A DNA stretch of 64,000 bases. Source: Pseudorhodobacter sp. PARRP1 (GTDB lineage: Bacteria; Pseudomonadota; Alphaproteobacteria; Rhodobacterales; Rhodobacteraceae). The position numbers were made by a program, and so were the translations under genes. Shown in pieces: positions 1-9,230 of the stretch; position 1 is the stretch's first letter, and every line of letters starts with the position of its first letter. Under the pieces are notes generated by a model that saw only the letters and a program-made list of their open reading frames with translations, did no database searches and was not told the DNA's origin. The stretch is from NCBI GenBank assembly GCA_002256245.1, contig NKIU01000003.1, positions 62,001 through 126,000 of the forward strand, in the 5' to 3' direction.

Positions 1-66
1 GCGCGGAGCGCCGCGCTGGATCTGGCCGTGCAGGTCATGCAGTGCCGTCCCCTGCGTGGCCAGGGC

Positions 67-597
67 CTATGAACGGTCGGCCGAGATTAGCACCGAAAGC
101 CGCTCCAGCGCCGTGCGGCGGTTCATATGCTGCGAGCGGCTGTCGCGGACCACGACCGACCAAGCTCGCCCCTCCGGATCCACCCAGCGGGCGCGGATGG
201 CGCTGGAGGTCTTGTTCTGGTGCTGCCCCCCGGGACCGCCGGCGCGGATGGCCTGCATCTCCACCTTTTCCCGGTCGATCTGGATCGCTTCGGGCGCAGG
301 GGCGAGGCGGAAGATCTGGGCGAACCAATTCTTCCGGGGGTGTTTCGGGCGCAGCCTGCTCGTGCAGCGCCAAAGCACGCTGCCCTCCCAGTCCCGCGCG
401 ATTTCCGCAGCGCCAATACCCGTCAGCACGATCACCGCCGAGGCGGGGCCATGGGGCGCAGCGCGCTCGGCGACGTCCAGATCAAGGCCAAGAAGTTCTG
501 CCTCTTCGGCCAGCCGGACCAACAGATGGGCAACGGCCTGGCGGCATTCGCCGGGCCCGTTGCCGCTGGACAGCAACAGGATTTCCCTCTCAGTCAT
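67..597 (-). CDS. prfH: Peptide chain release factor H (PrfH), interrupted by in-frame TAG
   Basis: Class-I release-factor paralogue that frees peptides from damaged or stalled ribosomes. The GGQ catalytic motif sits at residues 123-125 in GGPGGQHQNKT. The 176-residue product is shorter than the roughly 200 residues usual for PrfH. It starts at an ATG overlapping the rtcB stop by four bases (ATGA), so the two are translationally coupled. In the same frame beyond the TAG at 67-69 the sequence keeps coding down to base 1, including LHGQIQRGAPR, which matches the conserved PrfH C-terminal tail without an indel. The gene is therefore either a one-base nonsense mutant, a readthrough gene, or affected by a sequence error. 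The true 3' end lies outside the window. Confidence 0.85.
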   Translation of the reverse strand: MTEREILLLSSGNGPGECRQAVAHLLVRLAEEAELLGLDLDVAERAAPHGPASAVIVLTGIGAAEIARDWEGSVLWRCTSRLRPKHPRKNWFAQIFRLAPAPEAIQIDREKVEMQAIRAGGPGGQHQNKTSSAIRARWVDPEGRAWSVVVRDSRSQHMNRRTALERLSVLISADRS

Positions 598-1739
598 TCG
601 GCATCTCCTGCACTGGCCTTTCCGGCCGTCTTGAAAGTGATCAGCGGCACCAGCCGCGCGATGGGCCGTGCTAGGCTCAGATCGGCCAGGTCGCGCAGCA
701 CCGCTTCTGGGTTCTTGTAGGCGGGCCCAGCCTCCTCCACCAGCAGATCGCGGTCCTCGCAGACTACACGCCCGCCAAAGCGGTTGCGGGTCAGTGCGGC
801 GAGGTCGGATTTTGTCTTGCGCACCCGTCCGTGCATCGAAGCGCGGTCATAGCGCCGCCCCGCCCCATGCGACACCGAGCCGAGCGCCTCGGGCACAAGA
901 TCCGGCACCGACATGAGGTAGCTCGGCGCATCGCGCGACCCGGCCAAAGGCACCAGCCCGCGATCAGCCCCGGCCGCGCCCTTGCGGTGAAGCCAGAGCC
1001 CGTCCTGCGCCACGACTTGGTTGTGGACCGTGTCGCAGATCAGGCTGGCCGCGCAGGACAGCGCATCGGCCGCAAGTCCTGCGATCAGCGCACGGTTCAG
1101 CCGCGCCCAGGCCATCGCGGCATCGTGCAAGGACAAGTAGCGCTCGCCCGCCGCGCTGTCGGCCGCGTAGCCCTGCTTCCAGCTGTCATCCAGCCCTTCG
1201 AAGATCTGCGCCCCCCGCCCGCGAGAGCCGGAATGGACCAGCAGGCACAGATCGCCCACCCGCAGCGTGGTTGCGGCCAGATCGCTGACCTCCTCGACCG
1301 CCTGCACCTCGCAGAAGTGGTTGCCACCGCCGATACTGCCCAAGCCTTCGGCCCCGATCAGCCCTTCCAGACCTGCCGCAGCCAATGCGCTGGCGGCCGG
1401 GTAAGGATCGGCGCCATGGTCCAGGACGGCCAGGCGGCGGACGGCCTTGTCGATCTTCAGCCGGTGCCGCGGAAGATCCAGCCGCCAAAGCGCCATGCCG
1501 CAGCCGATGTCCGGCCCGACGAGTTGCGGCCAGATCCGATCGGCGAGGAAGGCCGCACCGACCGGACCGAAGCGGCCGGGATGCAGATCGGGGAAGCCCG
1601 CAACGGCCGCCATGCCGGGCCATGCGGCCACCTGCGCAAGCTGATCCTCGGCCCGGCCTTCGATCCAGGCTTGCGAGGAATAGAAACGGGAGATGCGGGC
1701 GCGCGCAGCGCTCTGCTCCCCCAAAATGGGATTGCCCAT
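594..1739 (-). CDS. rtcB: RNA-splicing ligase RtcB family protein
   Basis: GTP- and Mn2+-dependent RNA ligase joining 2',3'-cyclic phosphate (or 3'-P) and 5'-OH ends. The 381-residue product shows the family metal and active-site motifs: DIGCGM with Cys80, GGGNHF at 137-142, HSGSRG at 169-174, HN at 239-240 and SHGAGR at 290-295 with the guanylylated His291. The ATG at 1739 is preferred over an upstream TTG because GGAAAG lies nine bases before it. It is the first gene of an operon with prfH. The RtcB2-PrfH pairing is known for religating cleaved 16S rRNA and rescuing the affected ribosomes, so this is probably a ribosome repair module. No archease or sigma-54 regulator RtcR is visible here. 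Confidence 0.9.
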   Translation of the reverse strand: MGNPILGEQSAARARISRFYSSQAWIEGRAEDQLAQVAAWPGMAAVAGFPDLHPGRFGPVGAAFLADRIWPQLVGPDIGCGMALWRLDLPRHRLKIDKAVRRLAVLDHGADPYPAASALAAAGLEGLIGAEGLGSIGGGNHFCEVQAVEEVSDLAATTLRVGDLCLLVHSGSRGRGAQIFEGLDDSWKQGYAADSAAGERYLSLHDAAMAWARLNRALIAGLAADALSCAASLICDTVHNQVVAQDGLWLHRKGAAGADRGLVPLAGSRDAPSYLMSVPDLVPEALGSVSHGAGRRYDRASMHGRVRKTKSDLAALTRNRFGGRVVCEDRDLLVEEAGPAYKNPEAVLRDLADLSLARPIARLVPLITFKTAGKASAGDAE

Positions 1740-1834
1740 CGGGTTCGTCTTTCCATGACAAAACAAACGGCCAAACCGGCCGCAGATGGATCGACGAGTG
1801 TAAAGAGAGCCCCTGGGGCTGTCAGACCCGCGTC

Positions 1835-1885
1835 AGATCCGAAGGAAGGGTTGTGATGATGAATGCTGTCATGTCATGCCCTCCT
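1835..1885 (-). promoter_or_regulatory. Possible rtcB leader peptide with pairing over its ribosome site
   Basis: Upstream of rtcB on the minus strand, AAGGAGGG precedes ATG and a 16-codon frame (MTAFIITTLPSDLTRV, stop TGA). Inside that frame lies CCCTTCCTT, which can pair with AAGGAGGG over eight positions including one G-U. Such pairing would hide the leader's own ribosome-binding site. A further short inverted repeat AGCCCC/GGGGCT follows. This resembles a translated leader or attenuator, but only the pairing is seen; function is inferred and the short frame may be chance. Confidence 0.3.
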
Positions 1886-1903
1886 TGGCTGCGGGTTTCT
1901 GTG

Positions 1904-1926
1904 GAGCGATGCGTATAGCATCGCTC
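1904..1926. repeat. Perfect inverted repeat upstream of rtcB
   Basis: GAGCGATGC, a five-base spacer GTATA, then GCATCGCTC. The nine-base arms match exactly. It lies about 165 bases before the rtcB start, so it could be an operator or a hairpin in the leader RNA. Confidence 0.6.
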
Positions 1927-2651
1927 ACTTGCGCGGAAGTGGGCGCCAAAAAACGCGCGATGATCTGATGCACTTAGGATACAGGGCAGCCAAACGCAAA
2001 CTACGGGATTAGCAGAAACGCGGCCTGTTTGAACGGCTGCTTCCGGGAACGCGGCGATTCAGTATTGCAGGGGGTTGGCCGGCAGCAAAGGGCCGAGCGC
2101 GTCGTTCTGGTCGTGCCCGACGCAAGGGGCGGAGAGCCGCCTGACGGCGGAGCAGCGTGGCTGTTGCAACGACACCTGGAAAGCGGGCATTCATGCAAGG
2201 CGCGGCTAAGCTGGACCTTGATGACAGAAAACGTGTGGAGAGCAAGCTGACCGCGGTGCGGGATAGCGACCGCAGCCGTTGGTCAAACTGGACGTTCGTT
2301 CATCCTGCAGCATTCTCGGACTTGGATAGACTGGCAGGTCAGAGGGAGAGATCAACTTGATGGTGCCGCAACAATGCAATTGCATGATCACTCGATCACC
2401 TGATGATAAAAGCAAAGCCACGACAGGTTTCTACGAATTCAGCACAGAAGGCACAGTTCTCTGCCGGAATAGGTTTGCCCTCACGCAAAGCGAGGCTGGT
2501 CCACCGAGCCGCATTCTCCTAGATGCGGCCCTTGGCTTTCAACATATCTGCCACCAAGAACTAGGTAATTTTGCTCATGCCAACGGCATGTTCTTACATG
2601 TCTAGCAACCCAGTGAAGCGGCGCGCCGTGGCGCGCAGCCATGGTCGCGCT

Positions 2652-3248
2652 TTATTGTGGACAGGCTGATCCGGTATCAATCCATGCGCGGGTCAATGCG
2701 GCGAAATCGGCCTGACTGCCGGGCGCGGGTGTGCGGCCTTCGCCGGGTTCCCAGCCCCAGCCGACCAACCCATCGGTGGCGTTGTGCTTATACAAAGCCT
2801 CAAGATCGCGATTGCCGTTGCGCGCGGGGTCTTTAAGCTGAACGCAGATATCTGACAGGCTGAGCCCCTGCCAACCCATCGACAGCGGGGCGAGCGCCCA
2901 TGGCTCGTGGCCGGGGATACTGCCCGGACCGGTGGCAAAGCTGACGTTTTCGCTGCCGTGGCAGGTGCTGCAATTCATGCCAGGCGCGCCGAAATCAGCC
3001 TCGCCCCGCACCACGGGCGGCATGTGTTTGTGCATATCGTCGCCCTGCGTCGGCCCGCCGGTGACGGGGTGGCAGTTCAGGCAGCGCGGGCTTTGCAGCA
3101 CCTTGCCCATTTCTTCAAACAAAGCCGCAGAGCGCGCGGTTTGATCGGTGATGCTGTCAAATGCCGCGGGGGGTTGCAGCGTTTCCTGTGCAGTGGCAGG
3201 TGCCGCCACCATCAACAAGACCGCAAGGGCGCGCAAAGAGGGTTTCAT
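2652..3248 (-). CDS. Diheme c-type cytochrome partner of IorAB
   Basis: A 198-residue exported electron carrier. An N-terminal signal peptide ends near Ala20 (APATA-QE), and two heme sites CLNCH (56-60) and CSTCH (93-97) are present. The gene follows iorB by 11 bases in the same direction. The likely role is to take electrons from the molybdenum hydroxylase to the respiratory chain in the periplasm. The ATG at 3248 is chosen because it directly starts the signal peptide; the open frame runs further upstream inside iorB without domain content. Confidence 0.8.
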   Translation of the reverse strand: MKPSLRALAVLLMVAAPATAQETLQPPAAFDSITDQTARSAALFEEMGKVLQSPRCLNCHPVTGGPTQGDDMHKHMPPVVRGEADFGAPGMNCSTCHGSENVSFATGPGSIPGHEPWALAPLSMGWQGLSLSDICVQLKDPARNGNRDLEALYKHNATDGLVGWGWEPGEGRTPAPGSQADFAALTRAWIDTGSACPQ

Positions 3249-3259
3249 GCTGTGTCCTT

Positions 3260-5416
3260 TCACGCGACTGCGGCTGCAAACGGCAGTTGATAAGTGGCTT
3301 TGCCGGTCAGCGCGCGCCAAGCGTTTGCCAAAGCCGGAGCAAGAGGGGGAACACCGGGTTCGCCCACACCGGTCGGGTCGGCGGTGCTGGTGATCACCTC
3401 GACCTGCACGGCGGGCATTTCGTGAATGCGCAGCATCCGGTAGCTGTCGAAGTTGCCCTGTGCCACGGTGCCGCCGGGTTCCAGCGTGATCTCGTTGAAC
3501 AAGGCGGTGCCAAGGGCATAGCCGATACCACCCTCCATCTGCGCGCGGATGATGTTGGGGTTCACCGCCACCCCGCAATCAACCGCGCACCACACACGGG
3601 TGACTTTGGGAAAGCCGTTCTGATCCTCAACTTCAACGATTTCCGCCACATAGGTGCCAAAGCTTTTCGCCATCGCGATGCCATAGCCCTTGCCATCAGC
3701 GGTGCGGCCCTTCCATCCGGCCAGCTTTGCCACCGCCTCGATGACACCGCGCTCGCGGGTCGCCTCGGGGGTCAGCAGATCAAGGCGGCCTTGCACCGGG
3801 TCTTTGCCAGCTTTTTCAAGCAGTTCGTCCAGAAACACCTCGACCGCGTAGGCGGTGTGGGTGTGGCCGACCGAACGCCACCACAGCACCGGCACAGGGC
3901 TTTGCGCCTGCGCCCAGCCGATCCGGTGTGCGCCCATCTTGTATGGCAGCGCATACGCACCCTCGTAAGATGTGCTGTCCATGCCGTCTTTCATCATCGC
4001 AGCCATCGGAGTGCCTGCCATGATCGACTGATTGGCGATAGTGTTTTCCCAACCCACCAACGCGCCATCGGCATCCAACCCGGCCTTCAGGCGGTGAACG
4101 GTTATCGGGCGGTAGTAGCCGCCGCGCAAATCGTCTTCGCGCGTCCAGACCAGTTTGAAGCAGCCGTCGCGGCCCGCAGCCTTGGCGATTTCGGCGACCT
4201 CTGCCGCCAGATGCGCAGAGCCTTGCGCGCGGCGGCCGAATGATCCGCCTGCCAGCAGCACGTTGATCGAGACATCTTCCGGCTTTATCCCCAAGGCCGC
4301 AGCGGCGGTGGGTTTGTCGAAGGTTGGAAACTGGCTGCCGAACCACATCTCGGCCTTACCTGCCTTGACCTCTATCACCGCATCCAGCGGCTCCATCGGG
4401 GCGTGGGCGAGATAGGGGAAGCGGAACTCGGCCTCGTGCAGCGTGGCGGCGGCGGAAAGGGCCGCCAGATCGCCGCTTTCTTCCACGACGCGCCCGCCGG
4501 TCTTGGCCTCGGTCGACAGCATGTCGTAAAGCTCGGCCGAGCTGCGGGTTTCGGCCTTGCTGTCATCCCAGGTGATGCCTAGGGCATCGCGGCCCTTCAT
4601 CGCAGCAAAGGTGCTGGTGGCATAAACCGCAACGCCGCTGGAAATCTGCCGCACCATTTCCACGCCCGCAATGGCCAGCGCGGCCTTGTCGTCAAGGCTG
4701 GCGACCGTTGCGCCGAATTTGGGCGGATGCGCCACCAGCACGGTCAACATGCCGTCGCGGTAGACATCCATGGTGAATTGCGCCGTGCCGTTGGATTTGG
4801 CGACGGTATCCAGACGCGGGCGGTCGGTGCCGATCAGGGTGAAGCCAGAGGGGTCTTTCACCGGCGGATCAGCGGGCATCTCCATCGTGGCGGCGGCTTG
4901 TGACAGCGCGCCAAAGCCCGAGGATTTGCCGCTGGCCGCATGGGCGATCACGCCCTTGGACACGGTGATTTCGCCCGCAGGCACGCCCCATTCGGCGGCA
5001 GCGGCGGCGACCAGCATCGCCCGCGCGGTGGCCCCCGCCTTGCGCATCTGCATATAGCTGTTGGCCATGGCAGTAGACCCGCCGGTGCCCTGCGCGCCAA
5101 AGGCCAGATTTGCATAAAGCTTGTCATTGCCAGGTGCTGCCTCGGCGCGCATCTGGCCCCAATCGGCATCAAGCTCTTCGGCCACCAGCGTCGAAAGCCC
5201 GGTATAGGGCCCTTGGCCCATTTCGATATGCTTGATCAACACCGTGACAGTGTCATCCGTGCCAATGCGGATAAAGGCGTTCGGCGCAAAGGGGGCCGCC
5301 GTTTCGGCCATCGCCCGGCCGCGCGCCAGCGGCAGCATCAGGGCCAAGGTCAGCCCCGCCCCACCAGCAAGAAAACCGCGCCGCGTCGCCTTGAAGCCAT
5401 TCGTTTGCGTGGTCAT
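3260..5416 (-). CDS. iorB: Molybdopterin-binding large subunit, isoquinoline 1-oxidoreductase beta-like
   Basis: The 718-residue catalytic subunit of a xanthine-oxidase-family molybdenum hydroxylase. It begins with a twin-arginine signal (TRRGFLAGG, arginines 12-13), as is usual for IorB-type enzymes acting in the periplasm. The molybdopterin-site stretch [13 protein letters not shown] and the C-terminal [11 protein letters not shown] with the expected catalytic Glu are visible. It follows iorA by three bases, with a diheme cytochrome downstream. The family oxidises N-heterocycles or aldehydes by water-derived hydroxylation. The true substrate cannot be read from sequence. Confidence 0.85.
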   Translation of the reverse strand: MTTQTNGFKATRRGFLAGGAGLTLALMLPLARGRAMAETAAPFAPNAFIRIGTDDTVTVLIKHIEMGQGPYTGLSTLVAEELDADWGQMRAEAAPGNDKLYANLAFGAQGTGGSTAMANSYMQMRKAGATARAMLVAAAAAEWGVPAGEITVSKGVIAHAASGKSSGFGALSQAAATMEMPADPPVKDPSGFTLIGTDRPRLDTVAKSNGTAQFTMDVYRDGMLTVLVAHPPKFGATVASLDDKAALAIAGVEMVRQISSGVAVYATSTFAAMKGRDALGITWDDSKAETRSSAELYDMLSTEAKTGGRVVEESGDLAALSAAATLHEAEFRFPYLAHAPMEPLDAVIEVKAGKAEMWFGSQFPTFDKPTAAAALGIKPEDVSINVLLAGGSFGRRAQGSAHLAAEVAEIAKAAGRDGCFKLVWTREDDLRGGYYRPITVHRLKAGLDADGALVGWENTIANQSIMAGTPMAAMMKDGMDSTSYEGAYALPYKMGAHRIGWAQAQSPVPVLWWRSVGHTHTAYAVEVFLDELLEKAGKDPVQGRLDLLTPEATRERGVIEAVAKLAGWKGRTADGKGYGIAMAKSFGTYVAEIVEVEDQNGFPKVTRVWCAVDCGVAVNPNIIRAQMEGGIGYALGTALFNEITLEPGGTVAQGNFDSYRMLRIHEMPAVQVEVITSTADPTGVGEPGVPPLAPALANAWRALTGKATYQLPFAAAVA

Positions 5417-5419
5417 GGC

Positions 5420-5878
5420 CTAGCCCTCCAGCGTTTTGGCAGCGGTGTGGATCGCTTCGCGGATGCGGACATAGGTGGCACAGCGGCAGACATTGCCTGC
5501 CATCGCGTTGTCGATATCCTCATCCGTGGGGCTGGGGACCATTTGCAGCAACGCCGTCGCCGACATCACTTGGCCCGACTGACACCAGCCACATTGCGGC
5601 ACGTCAATTCCGGCCCAGGCGGCTTGCACGGCGGTCACCTCGGGGCCTTGCATCCCCTCGATCGTGGTGACTTCGCTGCCCTCCGCCGTCGAAATCGGCG
5701 TGATGCAAGACCGGCGCGGCATCCCATCGAGCATCACCGTGCAGGCACCACATTGGGCAACCCCGCAGCCGAATTTCGTTCCCGTCAGGCGCAATTCATC
5801 GCGCAAGACCCACAGGAGTGGGGTGTCGGGATCAAGATCAACCGTCACCTCTTTGCCGTTCACGGTCAGAGTGGTCAT
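5420..5878 (-). CDS. iorA: (2Fe-2S) small subunit of molybdenum hydroxylase, IorA-like
   Basis: A 152-residue iron-sulfur subunit. The plant-ferredoxin-type cluster ligands are Cys38, Cys43, Cys46 and Cys58, and the second all-helical cluster domain has Cys96, Cys99, Cys131 and Cys133. Length and domain order are normal for the alpha subunit of IorAB-type enzymes. No signal peptide is present, so the folded complex is expected to ride out with the Tat-tagged beta subunit. It is the first gene of the iorA-iorB-cytochrome operon. Confidence 0.88.
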   Translation of the reverse strand: MTTLTVNGKEVTVDLDPDTPLLWVLRDELRLTGTKFGCGVAQCGACTVMLDGMPRRSCITPISTAEGSEVTTIEGMQGPEVTAVQAAWAGIDVPQCGWCQSGQVMSATALLQMVPSPTDEDIDNAMAGNVCRCATYVRIREAIHTAAKTLEG

Positions 5879-6181
5879 GCCTAGCCTCCAGCTGGGTAGA
5901 GTTTGGTGTTATCAACACATCGAAATGAGCAGCCGTCGATGCTTGGCACGAATGTTGGCCATTATTGCGCTAACCATCTTGGGCAGATCCGGTTCCGCAT
6001 GGTTGGAAATAACTTTCTACATTTGACAGGGCAGCGATTTGGTGTTGCACGATGCCGACGCAAGCTCGCTTGTTGGCCGCATGCTCCTGCAACGAATGAT
6101 CATCGCATTTTGGTTCGGCTGCCATCTTGCCCATGCCGCCTCGGCATCAAAAACAGTCGCTGCCCCTAACGGAAAGATCAC
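5879..6181. other. Divergent intergenic region iorA / amidase
   Basis: About 300 bases with no supported gene. It must hold promoters for both iorA (minus) and the amidase (plus). A small inverted repeat GTGTT-ATC-AACAC lies at 5906-5918, close upstream of iorA, and could be an operator. TTGACA at 6023-6028 resembles a -35 box, but no good -10 follows at standard spacing. Confidence 0.4.
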
Positions 6182-7567
6182 ATGACCGAACTTTGGAAAC
6201 TGACTGCAAGCGAAATTGCGCCTTTGATTGCGGCGCGGCAGATTTCCGTAACGGAAGCGGTGGTTTCGGTGCTGGAACGGATCGAGGCCGTGAACCCCGC
6301 CCTCAACAGCATTGTGCAGCGGATGGATGAGCAAGCCCTTGCAGAGGCACAAGCCGCAGATAGCGCTCTGGCGCGCGGTGAGGCCGCGGGGCCGCTGACT
6401 GGCGTTGCGGTGACGATCAAGGTGAACGTTGATCAGGCTGGCTTTGCCACCACAAACGGTTTGCGCAGCCAGGCGGGGTTGGTGGCAGAGGCCGACAGCC
6501 CCGTGGTCGCCAACCTGCGCAAGGCCGGTGCGATTGTCGTGGGTCGCACGAACACCCCCGCCTTTTCCTTGCGATGGTTCACGCGGAACAGCCTGCACGG
6601 TGCCACCACAAATCCGCGCGATCCAGCCCTTACACCGGGTGGGTCTTCGGGAGGGGCTGGGGCTGCGGTGGCATCTGGCATGGGGGCGATTGGCCATGGC
6701 ACGGATATTGCAGGATCAATCCGATACCCCGCCTACGCCTGCGGCGTGCACGGCCTGCGCCCTTCGCTGGGGCGGGTTCCTGCCTTCAATCCGACGGCCG
6801 GAGATCGCTTGATCGGGGGACAGTTGATGGCGGTGTCCGGGCCATTGGCGCGCTCTATCCCTGATCTGCGGCTGGCATTGGCTGCAATGGCCGCGCGCGA
6901 CATGCGAGACCCGTGGTGGCAGCCGATGCCGTTGTGCGGGGCGGATGTGCCACGCAAGGTCGCTTATGTTGAGGCGCCCGATGGGATGCAGGTAGTGCAA
7001 CCGATCCGCGATGCGCTGCGTGTCGCAGCATCGAAACTCAGCGACGCGGGCTATCAGGTTGAAGAGGTCACACCGCCGCCCTTGCGCGAGGCGCGCGACA
7101 TGCAGTTGCGGCTCTGGATGGCAGAGTTCAGACAGGATGGCACAGCGGCGTTGCACGCCGAAAACGACCCGGATGCGAATTTCGTCTATACACAGATGAC
7201 CCGCCATTGCCCCGAGATTGATCTGCCCGGCATGATGGCGACATTGAAGGCGCGTGCGCGCCTGACCCGGCTTTGGCGGACCTTCCTAGCCGAGTGGCCG
7301 CTGATGCTGTGTCCGGTGTCGGGTGCGTTGCCGTTCCCTGATGGCCAGGATGTCGCGTCGCCCGCAGGCTTTGATGCGGTGCTGGAGGCGCAGCTGACCA
7401 TGATCACCATCCCCTTCATGGGCTTGCCGGGGTTGAGCGTGGCCGTTGCCCCTGTGGGGTCAACGCCGGTTGGAGTGCAACTTGTGGCCGATCAGTTTCG
7501 CGAAGACCTGCTGCTTGCGGCTGGCGAAGTGCTGGCACCGGAACCCGTTAAACTGGCGATGGCGTAG
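6182..7567 (+). CDS. Amidase signature family amidase
   Basis: A 461-residue amidase. The Ser-cisSer-Lys triad is visible: Lys80 in VTIKVNVDQAG, Ser155 in PGGSSGGAG, and the nucleophile Ser179 in GTDIAGSIRYPA (the family usually has GGSI; here AGSI). It hydrolyses an amide to an acid and ammonia; the substrate is unknown. It is divergent from iorAB, which may hint at a shared N-heterocycle or amide pathway, but that is inference. Confidence 0.85.
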   Translation: MTELWKLTASEIAPLIAARQISVTEAVVSVLERIEAVNPALNSIVQRMDEQALAEAQAADSALARGEAAGPLTGVAVTIKVNVDQAGFATTNGLRSQAGLVAEADSPVVANLRKAGAIVVGRTNTPAFSLRWFTRNSLHGATTNPRDPALTPGGSSGGAGAAVASGMGAIGHGTDIAGSIRYPAYACGVHGLRPSLGRVPAFNPTAGDRLIGGQLMAVSGPLARSIPDLRLALAAMAARDMRDPWWQPMPLCGADVPRKVAYVEAPDGMQVVQPIRDALRVAASKLSDAGYQVEEVTPPPLREARDMQLRLWMAEFRQDGTAALHAENDPDANFVYTQMTRHCPEIDLPGMMATLKARARLTRLWRTFLAEWPLMLCPVSGALPFPDGQDVASPAGFDAVLEAQLTMITIPFMGLPGLSVAVAPVGSTPVGVQLVADQFREDLLLAAGEVLAPEPVKLAMA

Positions 7568-7579
7568 CGAAAGCGAAGC

Positions 7580-7593
7580 GTGCACCGGTGCAC
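7580..7593. repeat. Perfect 14-bp palindrome after the amidase gene
   Basis: GTGCACCGGTGCAC lies 12 bases after the amidase stop, and another GTGCAC follows a few bases later. It could be a protein-binding site or a fold in the 3' RNA; there is no T-run typical of a terminator. Confidence 0.5.
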
Positions 7594-7828
7594 TCGTGTG
7601 CACCAAGGCTTTGGCTCCGGTGGGCAAACAGTTGGCCCCGGATCACCACAGTCTGTTGGCTTTGACTGGATATATCAACTGTGGCTGCTTCACGGTGATG
7701 TGCCGAGACATACTAAGGTGTCAAATTCCCGCTCCGGGCCGATCATGTATTCCCCCGGCAGCCTGGAAGCTTTAACCGTGATGTCTTGTCAGGCAGGCTG
7801 CCTGCATCAGCACGCTGGAAGGTTTCCC

Positions 7829-8734
7829 ATGGCTGTCAAACCCGTGTTGCACCCACGCAACCAACACCGTCAGGGGTATGACTTTGAACGCCTGATCGTG
7901 AAATCTCCCGGACTGGCGGCATTCACGACAAGAAACCCGCGTGGTCAGATGACGATCGACTTTCAGGACGTGGACGCGGTCCGTATGCTCAATCGCGCAC
8001 TCCTGATGACCCACTACGGGGTTGATTTCTGGGATATTCCTGCCTCTTACCTCTGCCCCCCGATCCCGGGGCGCGTCGATTACATCCACTACCTGGCGGA
8101 TCTGCTTGCTGAAGCCAATGGCCAAGAAATTCCGCTTGGGCCCGAAATCAAGGCGCTGGACATCGGGACGGGTGCGAGCCTTGTCTATCCGCTGACAGGT
8201 CAGCATGAATATGGTTGGGACTTCACGGGCGTTGATATCGATCCGGTCTCGATCAAATCAGCACGGCAGATCTGTGAACGAAACGGGCTGAATACAAGGC
8301 TCAAACATCAGGAAAACGCCGAGGATATCTTTCACGGCGTTATCTCTCGGGATGATCGTTTCCATGTCACCCTCTGCAATCCCCCGTTCCATGCGTCGCT
8401 TGCAAAGGCGAAAGAGGGCACGCAGCGCAAGTGGCGCAATCTTGGCAAGGGCCAGTCTGCCGAACTCAATTTCGGCGGTCAGAATGCCGAACTCTGGTGC
8501 CCGGGTGGCGAAATCGGCTTCATCGCCCGAATGATCGGGCAGAGCATGGATTTCGCCGAACAATGCCTGTGGTTCACCTGCCTCGTGTCCAAGAAAGACA
8601 GCCTCAAGCCACTCTCCAGACTGCTGAATAAAGCGCAGGTTGCCGAATTCAAGGTTGTCGAAATGGCGCAGGGCCAGAAGACCAGCCGGTTCATCGCTTG
8701 GAGTTATTATTCAGAACGGGAAAGAACCTTATAG
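7829..8734 (+). CDS. rlmF: 23S rRNA (adenine-1618-N6)-methyltransferase RlmF
   Basis: A SAM-dependent methyltransferase of 301 residues modifying A1618 of 23S rRNA. DIGTGA (111-116) is the SAM-binding loop and NPPF (184-187) the N6-adenine catalytic motif. The N-terminal HPRNQHRQGYDF segment and the final region match RlmF in length and layout. The ATG at 7829 is preferred because GGAAGG precedes it; the open frame runs further up without homology. The gene is best known from gammaproteobacteria, so horizontal acquisition is possible. It stands alone between the amidase and guaD. Confidence 0.85.
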   Translation: MAVKPVLHPRNQHRQGYDFERLIVKSPGLAAFTTRNPRGQMTIDFQDVDAVRMLNRALLMTHYGVDFWDIPASYLCPPIPGRVDYIHYLADLLAEANGQEIPLGPEIKALDIGTGASLVYPLTGQHEYGWDFTGVDIDPVSIKSARQICERNGLNTRLKHQENAEDIFHGVISRDDRFHVTLCNPPFHASLAKAKEGTQRKWRNLGKGQSAELNFGGQNAELWCPGGEIGFIARMIGQSMDFAEQCLWFTCLVSKKDSLKPLSRLLNKAQVAEFKVVEMAQGQKTSRFIAWSYYSERERTL

Positions 8735-9230
8735 TTGGATCGGGCTCGGCAACAGACCAGCGCCGAGACACTCCTCAGTGTAAAGTGCTGCTATCCATGA
8801 AGAGCGACCGCTTTAGGCAACGCCGCACCGCAGCCGCGGCACCCTATCGAGCGGCGGCAATGGGCCGCGAACGCAATGGGGCTATAAATCGACCCACTCC
8901 GCTTTGATGTCTCCTTTCGCCATGCTCGCTATGGCATCGACGCAATGCGGTAAAATCGGCCTCCGCCGCACTGCTAAGGCTGTGTTTTGCATTGTCCGCC
9001 AGAAAATGTTGACATTAGAAGAGTCGGCTGGGGCAGGTGAGTGCGGCTGACGGGGGGCTTTTCTGGAAAGGTTCATCCGTCTTCACACGCATGGCAACGT
9101 GACAGGGTTGTCATGGGCTGTGTTGCAAGAACAGCCTTAAGGCGGGGGGGGCATTGCGCCTGCCTTGGGCCGCGCTTGGATCTATGATTGGGCCGAGATT
9201 GCCCGTCTGCTTCCGGTTTCCCTCGGCCGC
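8735..9230. other. Gap between convergent rlmF and guaD
   Basis: About 500 bases with no supported gene. Short frames on both strands (for example 8882-9076 minus) have no recognisable domain. There is no obvious terminator hairpin, RNA gene or transposon end. Confidence 0.4.

Larger units (their letters stand above)
1740..2651. other. Long stretch without a convincing gene
   Basis: About 0.9 kb between rtcB and the cytochrome gene. Short open frames exist on both strands (for example 2157-2360 and 2357-2605 on plus) but none shows recognisable motifs or convincing coding character. Apart from the rtcB leader elements nearest 1740-1930, I see only unassigned sequence, possibly decayed. Confidence 0.5.

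Noticed and set aside
831-1856. Long plus-strand open frame opposite rtcB
   Set aside because: Arg/Pro/His-rich translation without motifs, on the opposite strand of a clear RtcB gene; a shadow of high GC content.
2357-2605. 82-codon plus-strand frame
   Set aside because: No recognisable domain, no clear ribosome site and atypical composition; not supported as a gene.
6023-6051. Sigma-70 promoter beginning TTGACA upstream of the amidase
   Set aside because: No acceptable -10 hexamer at 16-18 bases.
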